From Burkholderia sp. WAC0059 (GTDB lineage Bacteria > Pseudomonadota > Gammaproteobacteria > Burkholderiales > Burkholderiaceae): DNA of 64,000 bases. The number at the start of each line of letters is the position of its first letter. Within the stretch, counting starts at the first letter, position 1. The DNA is taken from positions 62,001 to 126,000 of the forward strand of contig NZ_PNEO01000017.1 in NCBI RefSeq assembly GCF_002870125.1. Direction: 5' to 3'. Positions 46,836 through 56,250 of this stretch are shown piece after piece. A program made the translations under genes and the position numbers. The notes under the pieces are model-generated. The model was not told the DNA's origin. It searched no databases and saw nothing but the letters and a program-made list of their open reading frames with translations.

Positions 46836-47665
46836 AGCACGCGTGCAGATATGCGCTTATCCGGTTCATGCCCTATACGGAAACCGGAGAATTTGCGAAC
46901 GTAGGCATCGTTCTGATGAGCCCTACAGCGCATTTCTTTGGCTTCAAGCTGCTTGATCGCGTGGGGCGAATCACCGCATTTTTCGAAGAACTCGACGCCA
47001 GCGTCTACAAGCGTTCACGCGATACGTTTCGCGCGGAATTGGCCCGCGTCTGTGACATGACGCAACGCGCTTTCATCGGGGCGGTCAACGGTCCTAGCAC
47101 GGACTATGCAAATTTCGTGTTTGACGAGCTCGTTCGCCCGCGCCAGGCGATCATTTACGCTGACGTACCTCGTGCTATGGTCGAGGACGATCCCGCTCGC
47201 GCCCTCGACAAGCTCTACAATCATTACGTGGGCCGATCCTTTGTGACGTCGGTTTATCAGGAGCGAATCGTCGAGCAGCGCGTGCGCAACATCCTGAAAG
47301 CCGCCGACCTGCAACGAACGTATCAAACCAAAGTGCTGGGCACCGAATATCAGGCTCGGATTCCGTTCGTGCGGCTGAATGACGAGGGCATAGCAACCCG
47401 ACTTATCAAGCCGCTTGATCTTGATCGAAAAGATCCAACGCGCCTCTATGACCACGGCTGGGAATGGCTTGGAAAGGTGAAACGCCTCCGGTACGACCAG
47501 CAGCTACGAGGCGACGCGATGTTCGTGGTGCGGCCACCAGAGAAAAACTTCGATACGGTTGCCAGCATCTATGCTGATCTCAAGCACGAACTTGAGCATG
47601 CCAACATTGAGGTTGCCGAGGAAAGCGATCAGGACAAGATTCTCGAATTCGCGGCTCACGGTTAA
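46832..47665 (+). CDS. DUF3037 protein, partner of the HipA-like kinase
   Basis: This 277-residue protein starts with the DUF3037 signature YALIRFMPYTETGEFANVGIVLM. The rest is soluble and mixed alpha/beta. DUF3037 genes often follow HipA-like kinases, so it is likely the partner, inhibitor or adaptor of the upstream kinase; this is inferred from adjacency. A terminator stands 12 bases behind its stop. Confidence 0.75.
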   Translation: MKHACRYALIRFMPYTETGEFANVGIVLMSPTAHFFGFKLLDRVGRITAFFEELDASVYKRSRDTFRAELARVCDMTQRAFIGAVNGPSTDYANFVFDELVRPRQAIIYADVPRAMVEDDPARALDKLYNHYVGRSFVTSVYQERIVEQRVRNILKAADLQRTYQTKVLGTEYQARIPFVRLNDEGIATRLIKPLDLDRKDPTRLYDHGWEWLGKVKRLRYDQQLRGDAMFVVRPPEKNFDTVASIYADLKHELEHANIEVAEESDQDKILEFAAHG

Positions 47666-47676
47666 ACGCACACTCC

Positions 47677-47703
47677 AGCCCCGCTCTTGCGGGGCTTTCT
47701 ATT
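47677..47703 (+). terminator. rho-independent terminator behind the DUF3037 gene
   Basis: An 8-bp stem AGCCCCGC / GCGGGGCT with a TCTT loop and a T-rich tail (TTCTATTT) closes the kinase-DUF3037 transcript. Confidence 0.8.
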
Positions 47704-48346
47704 TCGCCGTCGCACACGAAAATCGACGATCTGGGCTGGACGATCTGCCATTCTGGCGACTGACAGGAGAACCACTCGCGAGGAGGTTCGCAACTGAACA
47801 TCTGCTCGCATGGCGACAGCACTCCATGGAGCAACAGATGGGCGAGGAGCGAGTTGAATTGCGCAGCGTGCCTGACTTGCAACGTCGAGTTTTCGACGTT
47901 GCAAGCGGACTCGTTACTTTTGACGGCGACCTGCATGCGGGCAAAACGACGCTTGCCCGCAAGATCGGCGAAGCGCTTGGTCACCCCGTACTCGACCTAG
48001 ATGGCTACCTGCTACGCGAGCAAGGTAATTTCGTCAACGCTTTGCGTATCACTGAACTTACTCGCGACATTGGTAAGGCGCTGGATAGTTCGTCCGTCGT
48101 GCTCCTGTCCGGCGTGTGCATGCTGCGGGTCCTGGAAATCGCGAAGCTGGACACATCGTTAAGCATCTATGTGCGACGACTGTCACCTATGGGCATTCCC
48201 AACGACCTGGATACCACTGACGCCGAGAACGGAAAACCGTTTGATGACGATCCGGACATACCAGCGATATTCAGAGAAATTCATGTATATGGAGTAGCCC
48301 CACGTATCTGAGGACACAAGGACTCTCTTAAAATACGGATAGTCTT

Positions 48347-48748
48347 GTGACCATCACGAAGCCTAGTCATTACGTGGAAAGCATCGAAATTCTGAGCGGA
48401 CCGGAGCGTCGTCGGCGACGCACGGTGCAGGAAAAAATCGCCATCGTGCAGGAGACGTTAGCTCCCGGCGCGTCGGTATCGGCAGTGGCTCGACGGCACG
48501 GCGTCAATCCGAACCAGGTGTTCGGCTGGCGCAAGCAGTACCAGGAAGGCAGCCTGGCGGCAGTCAAAGCGGGTGAGACAGTCGTGCCTGCGTCGGAACT
48601 GGCCGCCGCCATCAAGGAAATCAAGGAACTGCAACGGCTGCTCGGGAAGAAGACGATGGAGAACGAGATTCTCCGCGAGGCAGTCGAATGGGGCCGCTCA
48701 AAAAACCTGATTGCGCGCTCGCCCTTGCTGCCGGGGGACGACCATTGA
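48347..48748 (+). CDS. IS2-type transposase OrfA (HTH)
   Basis: This 133-residue protein starts at GTG, with a HTH (VSAVARRHGVNPNQVFGWRKQ) and a leucine-zipper-like helix (ELQRLLGKKTMENEIL). It closely resembles IS2 InsC. A slippery heptamer A AAA AAC (48700-48706) in its 0-frame lets ribosomes shift -1 into OrfB, giving the full transposase OrfAB. Confidence 0.92.
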   Translation: MTITKPSHYVESIEILSGPERRRRRTVQEKIAIVQETLAPGASVSAVARRHGVNPNQVFGWRKQYQEGSLAAVKAGETVVPASELAAAIKEIKELQRLLGKKTMENEILREAVEWGRSKNLIARSPLLPGDDH

Positions 48749-49581
48749 AAACGGTCTGCGAAGTTCTCGGTGTGGCGCGCTCTGGTGTGGCGGTGAAGCA
48801 GGTTCGCGAAGCTGGCTGGCAAGATGGCCGCCGTGCACGGATGCCCAACGACACGGGCCTGCTCGATGAAATCCGGGCGCATGTGGCAGGTCTGCCGAGC
48901 TACGGCTACCGGCGAATCTGGGCACTGCTGCGGCGCAGCCGCGAGATGGCCGGTGCGCCGTGCGTCAATCACAAAAGGGTCTACCGTGTGATGCGCGAGC
49001 ACCAGTTGCTGCTGCATCGGCCTGGTGTGCGGCGAGACAAGCGACGGCATGATGGTCGCGTGGCCGTGGACCGGAGCAATACGCGCTGGTGTTCGGATGG
49101 CTTCGAGTTCCGATGCGACGACGGCCAGCCGCTGCGTGTGACGTTCGCGCTGGACTGCTGCGACCGGGAAGCGATTAGCTGGGCAGCGACAACAGGCGGC
49201 CACAGCGGCGATGTGGTGCGCGATGTGATGCTGGCTGCTGTCGAGCAGCGCTTCGGCACCATGCAGGCCGCGCAGCCCATCGAGTGGCTGACGGACAACG
49301 GTTCAGCCTATATCGACCATCGCACGCGCCGCTTCGCGCGAGAGTTGGGTCTGGAGCCGCTGACCACGCCCGTGCGCTCGCCGCAGAGCAACGGCATGGC
49401 CGAGCGGTTCGTGAAAACGATGAAGCACGATTACGTCGCCTTTATGGACAAGCCCGATGTGCCCACGGCGCTCACGCATCTGGCCGCTGCCTTCGAGCAG
49501 TACAACGAGCGCCACCCGCACAAAGCCCTGAAATACCGCTCGCCTCGCGAGTTCAGACGGGCTGCGGCATCATCAACCTAA
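48688..49581 (+). CDS. IS2-type transposase OrfB (DDE integrase core)
   Basis: This is the 297-residue second frame of the IS2 transposase, a DDE rve core (RWCSDGFEF, WLTDNGS, RSPQSNGMAERFVKTMK) ending near the right IR. It is most likely made as a fusion with OrfA by -1 frameshifting at 48700-48706, not from its own start. All three catalytic acids (Asp in CSDGF, Asp in LTDNG, Glu in MAERF) are present, so it may be active. Confidence 0.93.
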   Translation: MGPLKKPDCALALAAGGRPLKTVCEVLGVARSGVAVKQVREAGWQDGRRARMPNDTGLLDEIRAHVAGLPSYGYRRIWALLRRSREMAGAPCVNHKRVYRVMREHQLLLHRPGVRRDKRRHDGRVAVDRSNTRWCSDGFEFRCDDGQPLRVTFALDCCDREAISWAATTGGHSGDVVRDVMLAAVEQRFGTMQAAQPIEWLTDNGSAYIDHRTRRFARELGLEPLTTPVRSPQSNGMAERFVKTMKHDYVAFMDKPDVPTALTHLAAAFEQYNERHPHKALKYRSPREFRRAAASST

Positions 49582-49800
49582 TGATGTCCGCGTGTCCTGA
49601 GTTGCAGGGGCAACTACAGTATACCACGCGGACTATCGACCGCTGGCCCATGCTGACATCATCTTTCTGAGAGTGGCAGATTGACTGATCCGCAGTCAGG
49701 CACGTGTAGTCGGCCACATGGACTCGCGAAATCTAACGATTCACGTGTGCTAGGATCGTGTCAGTGATTCAAATAACGATAAGTAGACGGGGTATGCCAA

Positions 49801-50397
49801 ATGGATTTCTGGACATTCGTTTCCAAGTTGATCGAAGCCTTGGCATGGCCCGGCGTTGTTTTATACCTGATACTGAAATTTCGTGACCGGTTTGAATCCC
49901 TGTTGGGCCGACTCACTGAAGCCACTCTCCCCGGAGGCATCACGGGGAAATTCTCTCTAGATATCGAGAAAGCCCAAGAAGTAGTTAACGAGATCCCAGA
50001 ACCGGAACCCGCAGTGATTGCGGAGATAGAACGCGGCAACCCGATCGAAATGGACAACCGCGCACTGAAGATCAACCCCAGCGGGGTCATCATGGAGATG
50101 TGGCAAAAGGTCCTCGGGCAAGCCAAGGAACTATTGGAAAGTGGTGGTGCCCTGCAGGAGCCAAGCACAGCCGGACGCCCCCTGCCTCCTCAAACTCTTT
50201 TCCGGATGCTTGAGACGCGCAATCTGGTTACACCCGAAGAGATGAAACTGGTTAATCAATTGCATTCCATTCGGAATGCAGTCGCGCACAGCCAAACGCA
50301 AGCGACACCTGCCGATGCCGACAGGTATCGCGCTTTCTCCGAAAAACTGATTCTCACGTGGGTCGTGAGAATCGCAAATGGAGAGCCGCGGCAATAG
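49801..50397 (+). CDS. membrane-anchored HEPN-like protein
   Basis: This 198-residue protein has one N-terminal TM segment (ALAWPGVVLYLILKF, about residues 13-27), then a helical domain. Its C-terminal LHSIRNAVAH carries R158-x4-H163, the R-x4-6-H motif of HEPN ribonucleases. The gene ends 20 bases inside the next ORF, so translation of the two is coupled. A membrane-tethered HEPN effector or sensor partner of the downstream STAND protein is likely but inferred. No family name is recognised. Confidence 0.7.
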   Translation: MDFWTFVSKLIEALAWPGVVLYLILKFRDRFESLLGRLTEATLPGGITGKFSLDIEKAQEVVNEIPEPEPAVIAEIERGNPIEMDNRALKINPSGVIMEMWQKVLGQAKELLESGGALQEPSTAGRPLPPQTLFRMLETRNLVTPEEMKLVNQLHSIRNAVAHSQTQATPADADRYRAFSEKLILTWVVRIANGEPRQ

Positions 50398-53300
50398 CTT
50401 TGATCGATCTGCAGTCAAACGACCATTCGGGACAACGTCAACGACCAAGATGGCATCGAATCGCGGATCAGCCGGAGGTAGAGCAGAAGCGGCAGGCGGA
50501 AGCTATGAAACCCTGGTTGCCGCCTGGTACTGCGTCCGTATTCTGCTCGGCCGTCTCGCACACCCACTATTTGACCTACCTGCGAACACCCGTCTGCTCA
50601 CCTTGCGCTCTCAGAGCGGAGAAGACGTCGACGACGTAAACTGTCGGACGAGCGACGATGGCATCGTCCTCGTACAGGTGAAGCGTACCGTCGGACTGAC
50701 TACTGGCGCGACATCACCACTGGCGAAGGCCCTGGACCAGTTTGTCCGCCAGCAGAAGGCGGCATCCGAACACCTGTCCAACGCAGCAGCTCCTGGGCGC
50801 CCCCTTGATCCTGCGCGCGACCGGCTTGTGCTCGCGACCAGGAGCACCGCGCCGGCCAAGATCAGAGGCGCACTGACCCGGCTTCTTCGAGGACTTCGAG
50901 ATCAGCCCGACAGGGCCTTGCTTTCGGAGATCGCGCTGAACGAGAAGGAGCGCGAAGTAGCCAGTGTTGTTGAGGCTCACATTCGACGCTCATGGCTGGT
51001 AGCCTATGGATCCGCGCCCACATCCCCCGCGATCGGCACGCTACTTCGCTTGATTCACCTTCAGTTCATCGACGTCGAGCCGGGTGAGCGCGACCGGCTC
51101 TCGGCGATGGACGACCTGCGTTCCCAGCTACTCACGGCCCCAGATCAAGCCGAGGCGGCCTTCTCGCATCTGGTCACTCATTGTGCGCGCCTGCGTTCCG
51201 ATCAATCGGGTGCGGACGCCTCAACACTGCTCAGCACGCTCGTTCAAGCCGGAATCAATCTTCAGGCTGCACCCGACTACCGCGCCGACATCGCTGCCCT
51301 CCGCGCATGGACGGCCCGCCGCCTGACGACAGCTGTGCGTTTCACCCGCCTCATCGAAGGCAATCCCGCGTCGATCGTTGAACGGGCCGTCTGGCCGAAC
51401 ACCGTCGAGGCTGCACGACAAAATTCCGTGCTGCTCGTCGGCGAACCGGGCGCTGGCAAAACCAGTATCACCTATCGTCTCGCAGAGACCGAGAAGGCCA
51501 CGGGTCGTGACGTCATTTTTATCCCTGTCGACATATTGATGGTGGATGGCCTTGCGGCGCTACGCGCAGAGCTCGGCATTTCACACGACCTGGGGGAAGT
51601 CCTCGCGAACTGGCCTGGCGCACAGCACGGTCTCCTGATTGTCGACGCGCTGGATGCCGCCCGGAAATCCGAAACCCAAACCGTGCTGCGCGTGACGATT
51701 GAGGATGTTCTAAGGCAAGCCGGAGGCAGGTGGAATGTCGTTGCCTCGGTCCGAAGCTACGACCTGCGCCAGGGCGCTGAGTGGGCTCGCCTCTTTAGAG
51801 GCCGTCCGCCAACTCCCGATCACGCAGACCCGGGATTTCCAAACGTACGACACATTCTCGTGGCGCGCCTGACCGAGCCAGAGCTTGCCCAGATCGCTGC
51901 GTTTTCACCGGAACTGAAGAGTCTTTATGACGCCGCCTCGGCTCCATTGCGCGGCTTGCTGCGCAACATTTTTAACCTCAAGCTCCTCGCCGAACTGGTC
52001 GAAGATGGCATCGTGACAAGCGAACTTGCAGATATCACGACCCAGTCTGAACTGCTTGGCACCTACTGGAATCACCGCATCCGCCGTTCCGACGGAAATC
52101 ACGATCGTCGTGAACTCGCCCTTCGCTCGGTTGTTGACTGCATGCTGACGTCCAGATCCCTCCAGGCCTTTCGCGTTGACGTCCTGGCGCAGGCTGATCC
52201 CGGAGCGATCGTCGAGCTCGAGGAGCTCGACATACTGCGAGCAGAGGACGAGCACGGCCAAAATGAGGACGCGCTCCTTTTCTCGCACCATATCCTGTTT
52301 GACTACGCCGTGGCACGTCTCGTCTTTCGGCGCGGCCGGGACCCCTCGGATCTGGTCGACAGGTTGATCCAGGAGCCCGCTCTCGCCTTGATGCTCAGGC
52401 CAAGCCTGTCTCTGACGTTCAGCGAGGTGTGGAGCGACGGCCAATCCGGCCGACCTCGCTTCTGGAATCTGGCCTTCGCAGTCGCGCGCGAGGCCCGGGT
52501 GTCGCCCGTTGGTCAGCTTGTCGGCCCTGTCGCGATCGCAGAGCAGGCAGAAACCTTGACGGATCTGCAGCCGCTTCTTGATGCCCTGACACCAGACTCG
52601 CCCCGACAAAGCGCCGCCGAGCTGATCCTTCAGCACTTGACCGGTGCCCTGCTTGCTCACGTCAAGGCAGGCGCTCCGTTGATCGGGCCGGACGCCGGTC
52701 CGTGGATGGCGCTTGCCGACACGCTATCGCAGGTCGGAACCGACGCTGCCATGAATACGGTTCGAATTCTCGTTCAGGCAGGCACCGAAAGGCCAAGGGA
52801 TCTGACCACCGAACAGTTGACCCACGCCGGCGCGGCCGCGCGCCGCTTGCTCGATTTTGCGTGGAATCACGACCCGCGTATCGAGCAGTTCGTCATCACC
52901 GCGATCAACGGCGTCGCCAACACCATGGCGTCCGACCCGCAGGCTACGATCAGGCTTCTGAGACGTGCGCTGGAACCTGAACACCTTCGCCAATTCGGCT
53001 ATGAGGAACTGGACTGGATCACCCGCCACATCCGATCGTACGCGGCCCACGACCTTGACTTTGCAATCGACCTGTACGCTTCGATATTTGACTACGAAGA
53101 GCCCTCAGGCGATGCAAAAACCAGCATTTCAAGCAGCGCCATCATGGGCTTCTCATCCACGCGACGCCAGGACTATGAAATGGCCTGGTGGATGCTTGGG
53201 GAAGCTGCCCCGTGGCTGCTCGACGAGCATCCCGTTGAAGGAACGAAGGCCATCGCGCGCGGCCTCGACGGTTACATTCGTCGCCATGAAGCCGACCCCG

Positions 53301-55405
53301 AGAGTCCAAACGAAGTAGAAGAGTTCTACATCGGCGAACGACCAGCACGCTATGTCCATGACCGAAGCTATGGGTGGAACGGGCGAGGTATCCAGCATTA
53401 TCGAGACGCTCCTGTCCTCCTCAACAAATTCAATGAGTTCCTGGAGCGCCTGTCGGCCAGAAATGACACGCAGGAAGTGTTCACACGCATTGTCGAAACG
53501 GTAGCCGACGAAGCGGGGAATGCTGTCCTTTGGTCCGCCCTGCTGACAGCGGCGGCGAAACACCCTGCCATGTTTGGCACAGCCGTTCTACCCTTGGCGA
53601 GCGCCCAGCCGGTCTTAGGGTCGCTCGAAACACGGTTTCAAGTTGGCAACTACCTCACGGCCGTTTTTTCGACGCTGACCACCGAACAAAAGGCTGCCAT
53701 CGAACGGGCTATCCTCGACCTGTCCGGGCCAGGAAGCACCCATAGTCAGCAAATCCTGGCGGGATGTCTCTCCGCCGCTGACTGCGTGACGCCGGAGATG
53801 CAGTCCTTTCAGGACCAGCTCGCCGCAAACGCAGAGGTACCCGCGAATCGTCCGGCCATGCAGCTTGAATTCAGCAGCAGGCCGTATGACACGGACGCCT
53901 ACCTGAAAGAAATGGGCGTCAATGTTACGGACGAACACAGCATCGCCATCCGGGAACTCATGCGCCCCGTCGAAGCTCTGCCGAACACTTGGGACACCAG
54001 CCTGAGCCTTGATGAGGCCCGTCGACGGTTAGACCTCATTGATCCGCTGGTGGATCGTCTCCTCGCGCTTTCCCAGGGACAAATAGACCCAACGCTCTAC
54101 GAACATGCCACCGGCAGGGCAGCAGAAGCTGCGCACCGGGTGGCAATAACGCATTATGAAGTCATCGAAGAGGCTGACGTTCGGGACCGCCTGAAGAGAA
54201 TCTTTCTGTTCGCGAAGGGATCGACGTCCCCATCGTTTTCCCAGGAGCACGAAGAGCGCTTCCACGACCAGGCGAGCTGGGGTGGCCCATCGGCGCGCAA
54301 CGGGGCAGCCGGAGGACTCATGGCGCTCGCCCGGCCTCAGAATCCGCTCGATCCTGACGTCCAGGCTGCCATCCATGAACTCGCGCGTGATCCAGTCTGC
54401 GACGTTCGTCTCCAGATTGTGCAGAACCTCCACGTGCTTCGAGACAGCGATCCGGCGTGGGTATGGGCCGAGATCAAGCACGTGGTGGAGCACGAGTACA
54501 CACGTCAGGTGATCGATTCCGCCATTCAATCCCTGGCACAGGTCGCGTATCTCGACGTTCAGCGTGCCATTCGGATCGCAAAGCACGTCCTTGACCGGTA
54601 CAAGGGACAGCAGGGTCCGGGAATCGGGCAAGTCTACCAATCTGCGGCTTCGCACATCATGGATATCCACTTCGTATTCTCAAATGCCGAAGCCGACGAA
54701 TTTTACGCGGAGCAACTTGCTGACCCGTCACGGCATGCCGAGAACTTGCATGCCTGGGTCGCTCGGTACTCCGACAAATTGACCATCGGCGACGACACAG
54801 GCTCGGATCAAGATCGCCAGCGGGCCAAGACGATAGCGTTCTACCGGGACACGGTCGATGCCGTCTCTGATGCCATCGAAAAAATCTACGCCGAGCATGA
54901 CGTGGCCAAATCGCGTGAATGGCCATCGGAGGTCGTATCGCGGGCGCAGGCATTAAGCGGCGTCCTTGACGACATGGCACTGAGAATTTACTTTGCGAGC
55001 GGCGGCAACAATAACGCGGATCACACCCGAGAGGAATTGGCGCGTCGCTGGCGCCTCTACCGTGAGCTTATGCCAGTGCTTGACCGCCTGGCCGAATGCA
55101 GTGTCGTCCACACGGCTTACTATCTGATCCAGGCCCTGGAGAACTTCATCCAGGCCGACCCGCCCAGCGTATTTCGACTGATCGTCAAGTCGGTCATGGC
55201 GTCCTCCAGATTCGGCTATGCATTTGAATCGATGGGCGCCGACGTAATTGTTCGCGTTGTTGAGAAATATCTCGCCGACTATCGGGACGTGTTCAGCGAC
55301 GATGCGCGGCTGGGCGAACTCATGGCGTGCCTCAATCTGTTCGTCAGTGCTGGCTGGCCAGCCGCCCAGTCCCTGACTTTCCGGCTCGCAGAAATCTGGC
55401 GCTAG
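50378..55405 (+). CDS. nuclease-STAND NTPase-helical repeat protein, candidate anti-phage effector
   Basis: This is a 1675-residue protein. Residues about 38-110 form a restriction-endonuclease-like (Cap4/DUF4297-type) domain with E44, D85/D86 and the Q100-V-K102 motif. A STAND-type P-loop NTPase follows: Walker A GEPGAGKT at 355-362, Walker B LLIVDALD at 419-426, then a conserved ASVRSYDLRQG segment. From about residue 600 to the end it is helical, with HEAT-like units near 1310-1400 that would act as a sensor arm. The order nuclease, STAND, repeats is that of Avs-type defence proteins. The gene overlaps the HEPN-like gene. An in-frame ATG at 50450 is an alternative start. Confidence 0.8.
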   Translation: MESRGNSFDRSAVKRPFGTTSTTKMASNRGSAGGRAEAAGGSYETLVAAWYCVRILLGRLAHPLFDLPANTRLLTLRSQSGEDVDDVNCRTSDDGIVLVQVKRTVGLTTGATSPLAKALDQFVRQQKAASEHLSNAAAPGRPLDPARDRLVLATRSTAPAKIRGALTRLLRGLRDQPDRALLSEIALNEKEREVASVVEAHIRRSWLVAYGSAPTSPAIGTLLRLIHLQFIDVEPGERDRLSAMDDLRSQLLTAPDQAEAAFSHLVTHCARLRSDQSGADASTLLSTLVQAGINLQAAPDYRADIAALRAWTARRLTTAVRFTRLIEGNPASIVERAVWPNTVEAARQNSVLLVGEPGAGKTSITYRLAETEKATGRDVIFIPVDILMVDGLAALRAELGISHDLGEVLANWPGAQHGLLIVDALDAARKSETQTVLRVTIEDVLRQAGGRWNVVASVRSYDLRQGAEWARLFRGRPPTPDHADPGFPNVRHILVARLTEPELAQIAAFSPELKSLYDAASAPLRGLLRNIFNLKLLAELVEDGIVTSELADITTQSELLGTYWNHRIRRSDGNHDRRELALRSVVDCMLTSRSLQAFRVDVLAQADPGAIVELEELDILRAEDEHGQNEDALLFSHHILFDYAVARLVFRRGRDPSDLVDRLIQEPALALMLRPSLSLTFSEVWSDGQSGRPRFWNLAFAVAREARVSPVGQLVGPVAIAEQAETLTDLQPLLDALTPDSPRQSAAELILQHLTGALLAHVKAGAPLIGPDAGPWMALADTLSQVGTDAAMNTVRILVQAGTERPRDLTTEQLTHAGAAARRLLDFAWNHDPRIEQFVITAINGVANTMASDPQATIRLLRRALEPEHLRQFGYEELDWITRHIRSYAAHDLDFAIDLYASIFDYEEPSGDAKTSISSSAIMGFSSTRRQDYEMAWWMLGEAAPWLLDEHPVEGTKAIARGLDGYIRRHEADPESPNEVEEFYIGERPARYVHDRSYGWNGRGIQHYRDAPVLLNKFNEFLERLSARNDTQEVFTRIVETVADEAGNAVLWSALLTAAAKHPAMFGTAVLPLASAQPVLGSLETRFQVGNYLTAVFSTLTTEQKAAIERAILDLSGPGSTHSQQILAGCLSAADCVTPEMQSFQDQLAANAEVPANRPAMQLEFSSRPYDTDAYLKEMGVNVTDEHSIAIRELMRPVEALPNTWDTSLSLDEARRRLDLIDPLVDRLLALSQGQIDPTLYEHATGRAAEAAHRVAITHYEVIEEADVRDRLKRIFLFAKGSTSPSFSQEHEERFHDQASWGGPSARNGAAGGLMALARPQNPLDPDVQAAIHELARDPVCDVRLQIVQNLHVLRDSDPAWVWAEIKHVVEHEYTRQVIDSAIQSLAQVAYLDVQRAIRIAKHVLDRYKGQQGPGIGQVYQSAASHIMDIHFVFSNAEADEFYAEQLADPSRHAENLHAWVARYSDKLTIGDDTGSDQDRQRAKTIAFYRDTVDAVSDAIEKIYAEHDVAKSREWPSEVVSRAQALSGVLDDMALRIYFASGGNNNADHTREELARRWRLYRELMPVLDRLAECSVVHTAYYLIQALENFIQADPPSVFRLIVKSVMASSRFGYAFESMGADVIVRVVEKYLADYRDVFSDDARLGELMACLNLFVSAGWPAAQSLTFRLAEIWR

Positions 55406-55467
55406 GCTGCGAGGCTAGCGATTCCACCCTTATATACTTCGCATAGCCACGCCGATACGGACCCTCC

Positions 55468-56250
55468 ATGACGATCCAGCAGACCCGGAAAGACCACCTG
55501 AAATCGCTCTGGGCAGAGGGAATATGGGGGAAGTGGGTTGGGCTGGCGTGGTTCGTATTGACCGCGTTTCCGTTCGTTCGTGACGAGTTCTGGCGACCGG
55601 ACGATGAGAATCGCTGGAAACTGATCAACCTAGTCCCGCACTGGTCGTTACCGATGTGGTCGGCGGTTACGCTCGCGCTGCTGCTTGCATGGGTATACGA
55701 GGCCTCGTATCGCTCGTCGGTCAAAGACAAAGCCCGTTTGTCGACTTATGAAGCGCTATCGCCCATCGAAATCATCTTCGATACGACCAATCGCCAGCGC
55801 CGTTTCTGGTCGCTTGAAACTGTCACGAAACCCGACAATACAGTCAGTCATAACTATTATCGATACGCCGTTGCGATCCACAATACTGGCGGACGTACGC
55901 TCCGAGACGTTCAGGTGGTGAGTGAATTAACCGGGGAGTTGAGGCATAGCCCGTCGGCGGGGCAGTTTGAAATGACCAAAACGCAACAGACGGACCTGCA
56001 CCCCGGTGACGAGCGACTGGTCACGATCTTTACCTGGCCGTACCCGGCAATCCAGCCGGGCATGGCCGCCGGTACATCCGCGAAAGATTGGTACGGGGGA
56101 GTCAAGGTTAGTGTAAGCGCAACGGATATGCCGGTAGTAACACGCACATTCGACTTCGATTACACAAAAGAGCCCATGCTGTTTGATCCGCTGCCGGACG
56201 GGCAAAACGACCCCGACGCTTTTAACCCTTTCCGGGTCACGCGCAGCTAG
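55468..56250 (+). CDS. two-TM hypothetical protein with Ig-like C-terminal region
   Basis: This 260-residue protein has two TM segments (about residues 23-40 WVGLAWFVLTAFPFV and 60-78 LPMWSAVTLALLLAW). A C-terminal beta-rich region with YRYAVAIHNTGGRTLRDVQV resembles an Ig/CARDB-like fold. It starts 62 bases behind the STAND gene in the same direction. A membrane partner is plausible, but no family is recognised. Confidence 0.55.
   Translation: MTIQQTRKDHLKSLWAEGIWGKWVGLAWFVLTAFPFVRDEFWRPDDENRWKLINLVPHWSLPMWSAVTLALLLAWVYEASYRSSVKDKARLSTYEALSPIEIIFDTTNRQRRFWSLETVTKPDNTVSHNYYRYAVAIHNTGGRTLRDVQVVSELTGELRHSPSAGQFEMTKTQQTDLHPGDERLVTIFTWPYPAIQPGMAAGTSAKDWYGGVKVSVSATDMPVVTRTFDFDYTKEPMLFDPLPDGQNDPDAFNPFRVTRS

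Larger units (their letters stand above)
48290..49618 (+). mobile_element. IS2-group IS3-family insertion sequence
   Basis: The 1329-bp element has imperfect terminal repeats: TGGAGTAGCCCC at the left and TGTAGTTGCCCC read inward from the right, both continuing to AGGACAC. It is flanked by 5-bp direct repeats GTATA (48285-48289 and 49619-49623). The length, the 5-bp duplication, ends and proteins match the IS2 group. Two overlapping frames encode the transposase. It interrupts a P-loop kinase gene. Confidence 0.95.
47826..49684 (+). pseudogene. P-loop small-molecule kinase gene split by an IS2-type element
   Basis: The 5' part (47826-48289) encodes a P-loop NTPase/uridine-kinase-like protein with Walker A GDLHAGKTT near residue 39. 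The 3' part continues after the insertion (49619-49684). Removing the element and one copy of the 5-bp GTATA duplication restores a 174-codon frame ending REIHVYHADYRPLAHADII and then a stop, which fits the family's C-terminus. The insertion therefore looks recent. The unrestored 5' part ends with a few element-encoded residues at 48311. The original substrate is unknown. Confidence 0.85.
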
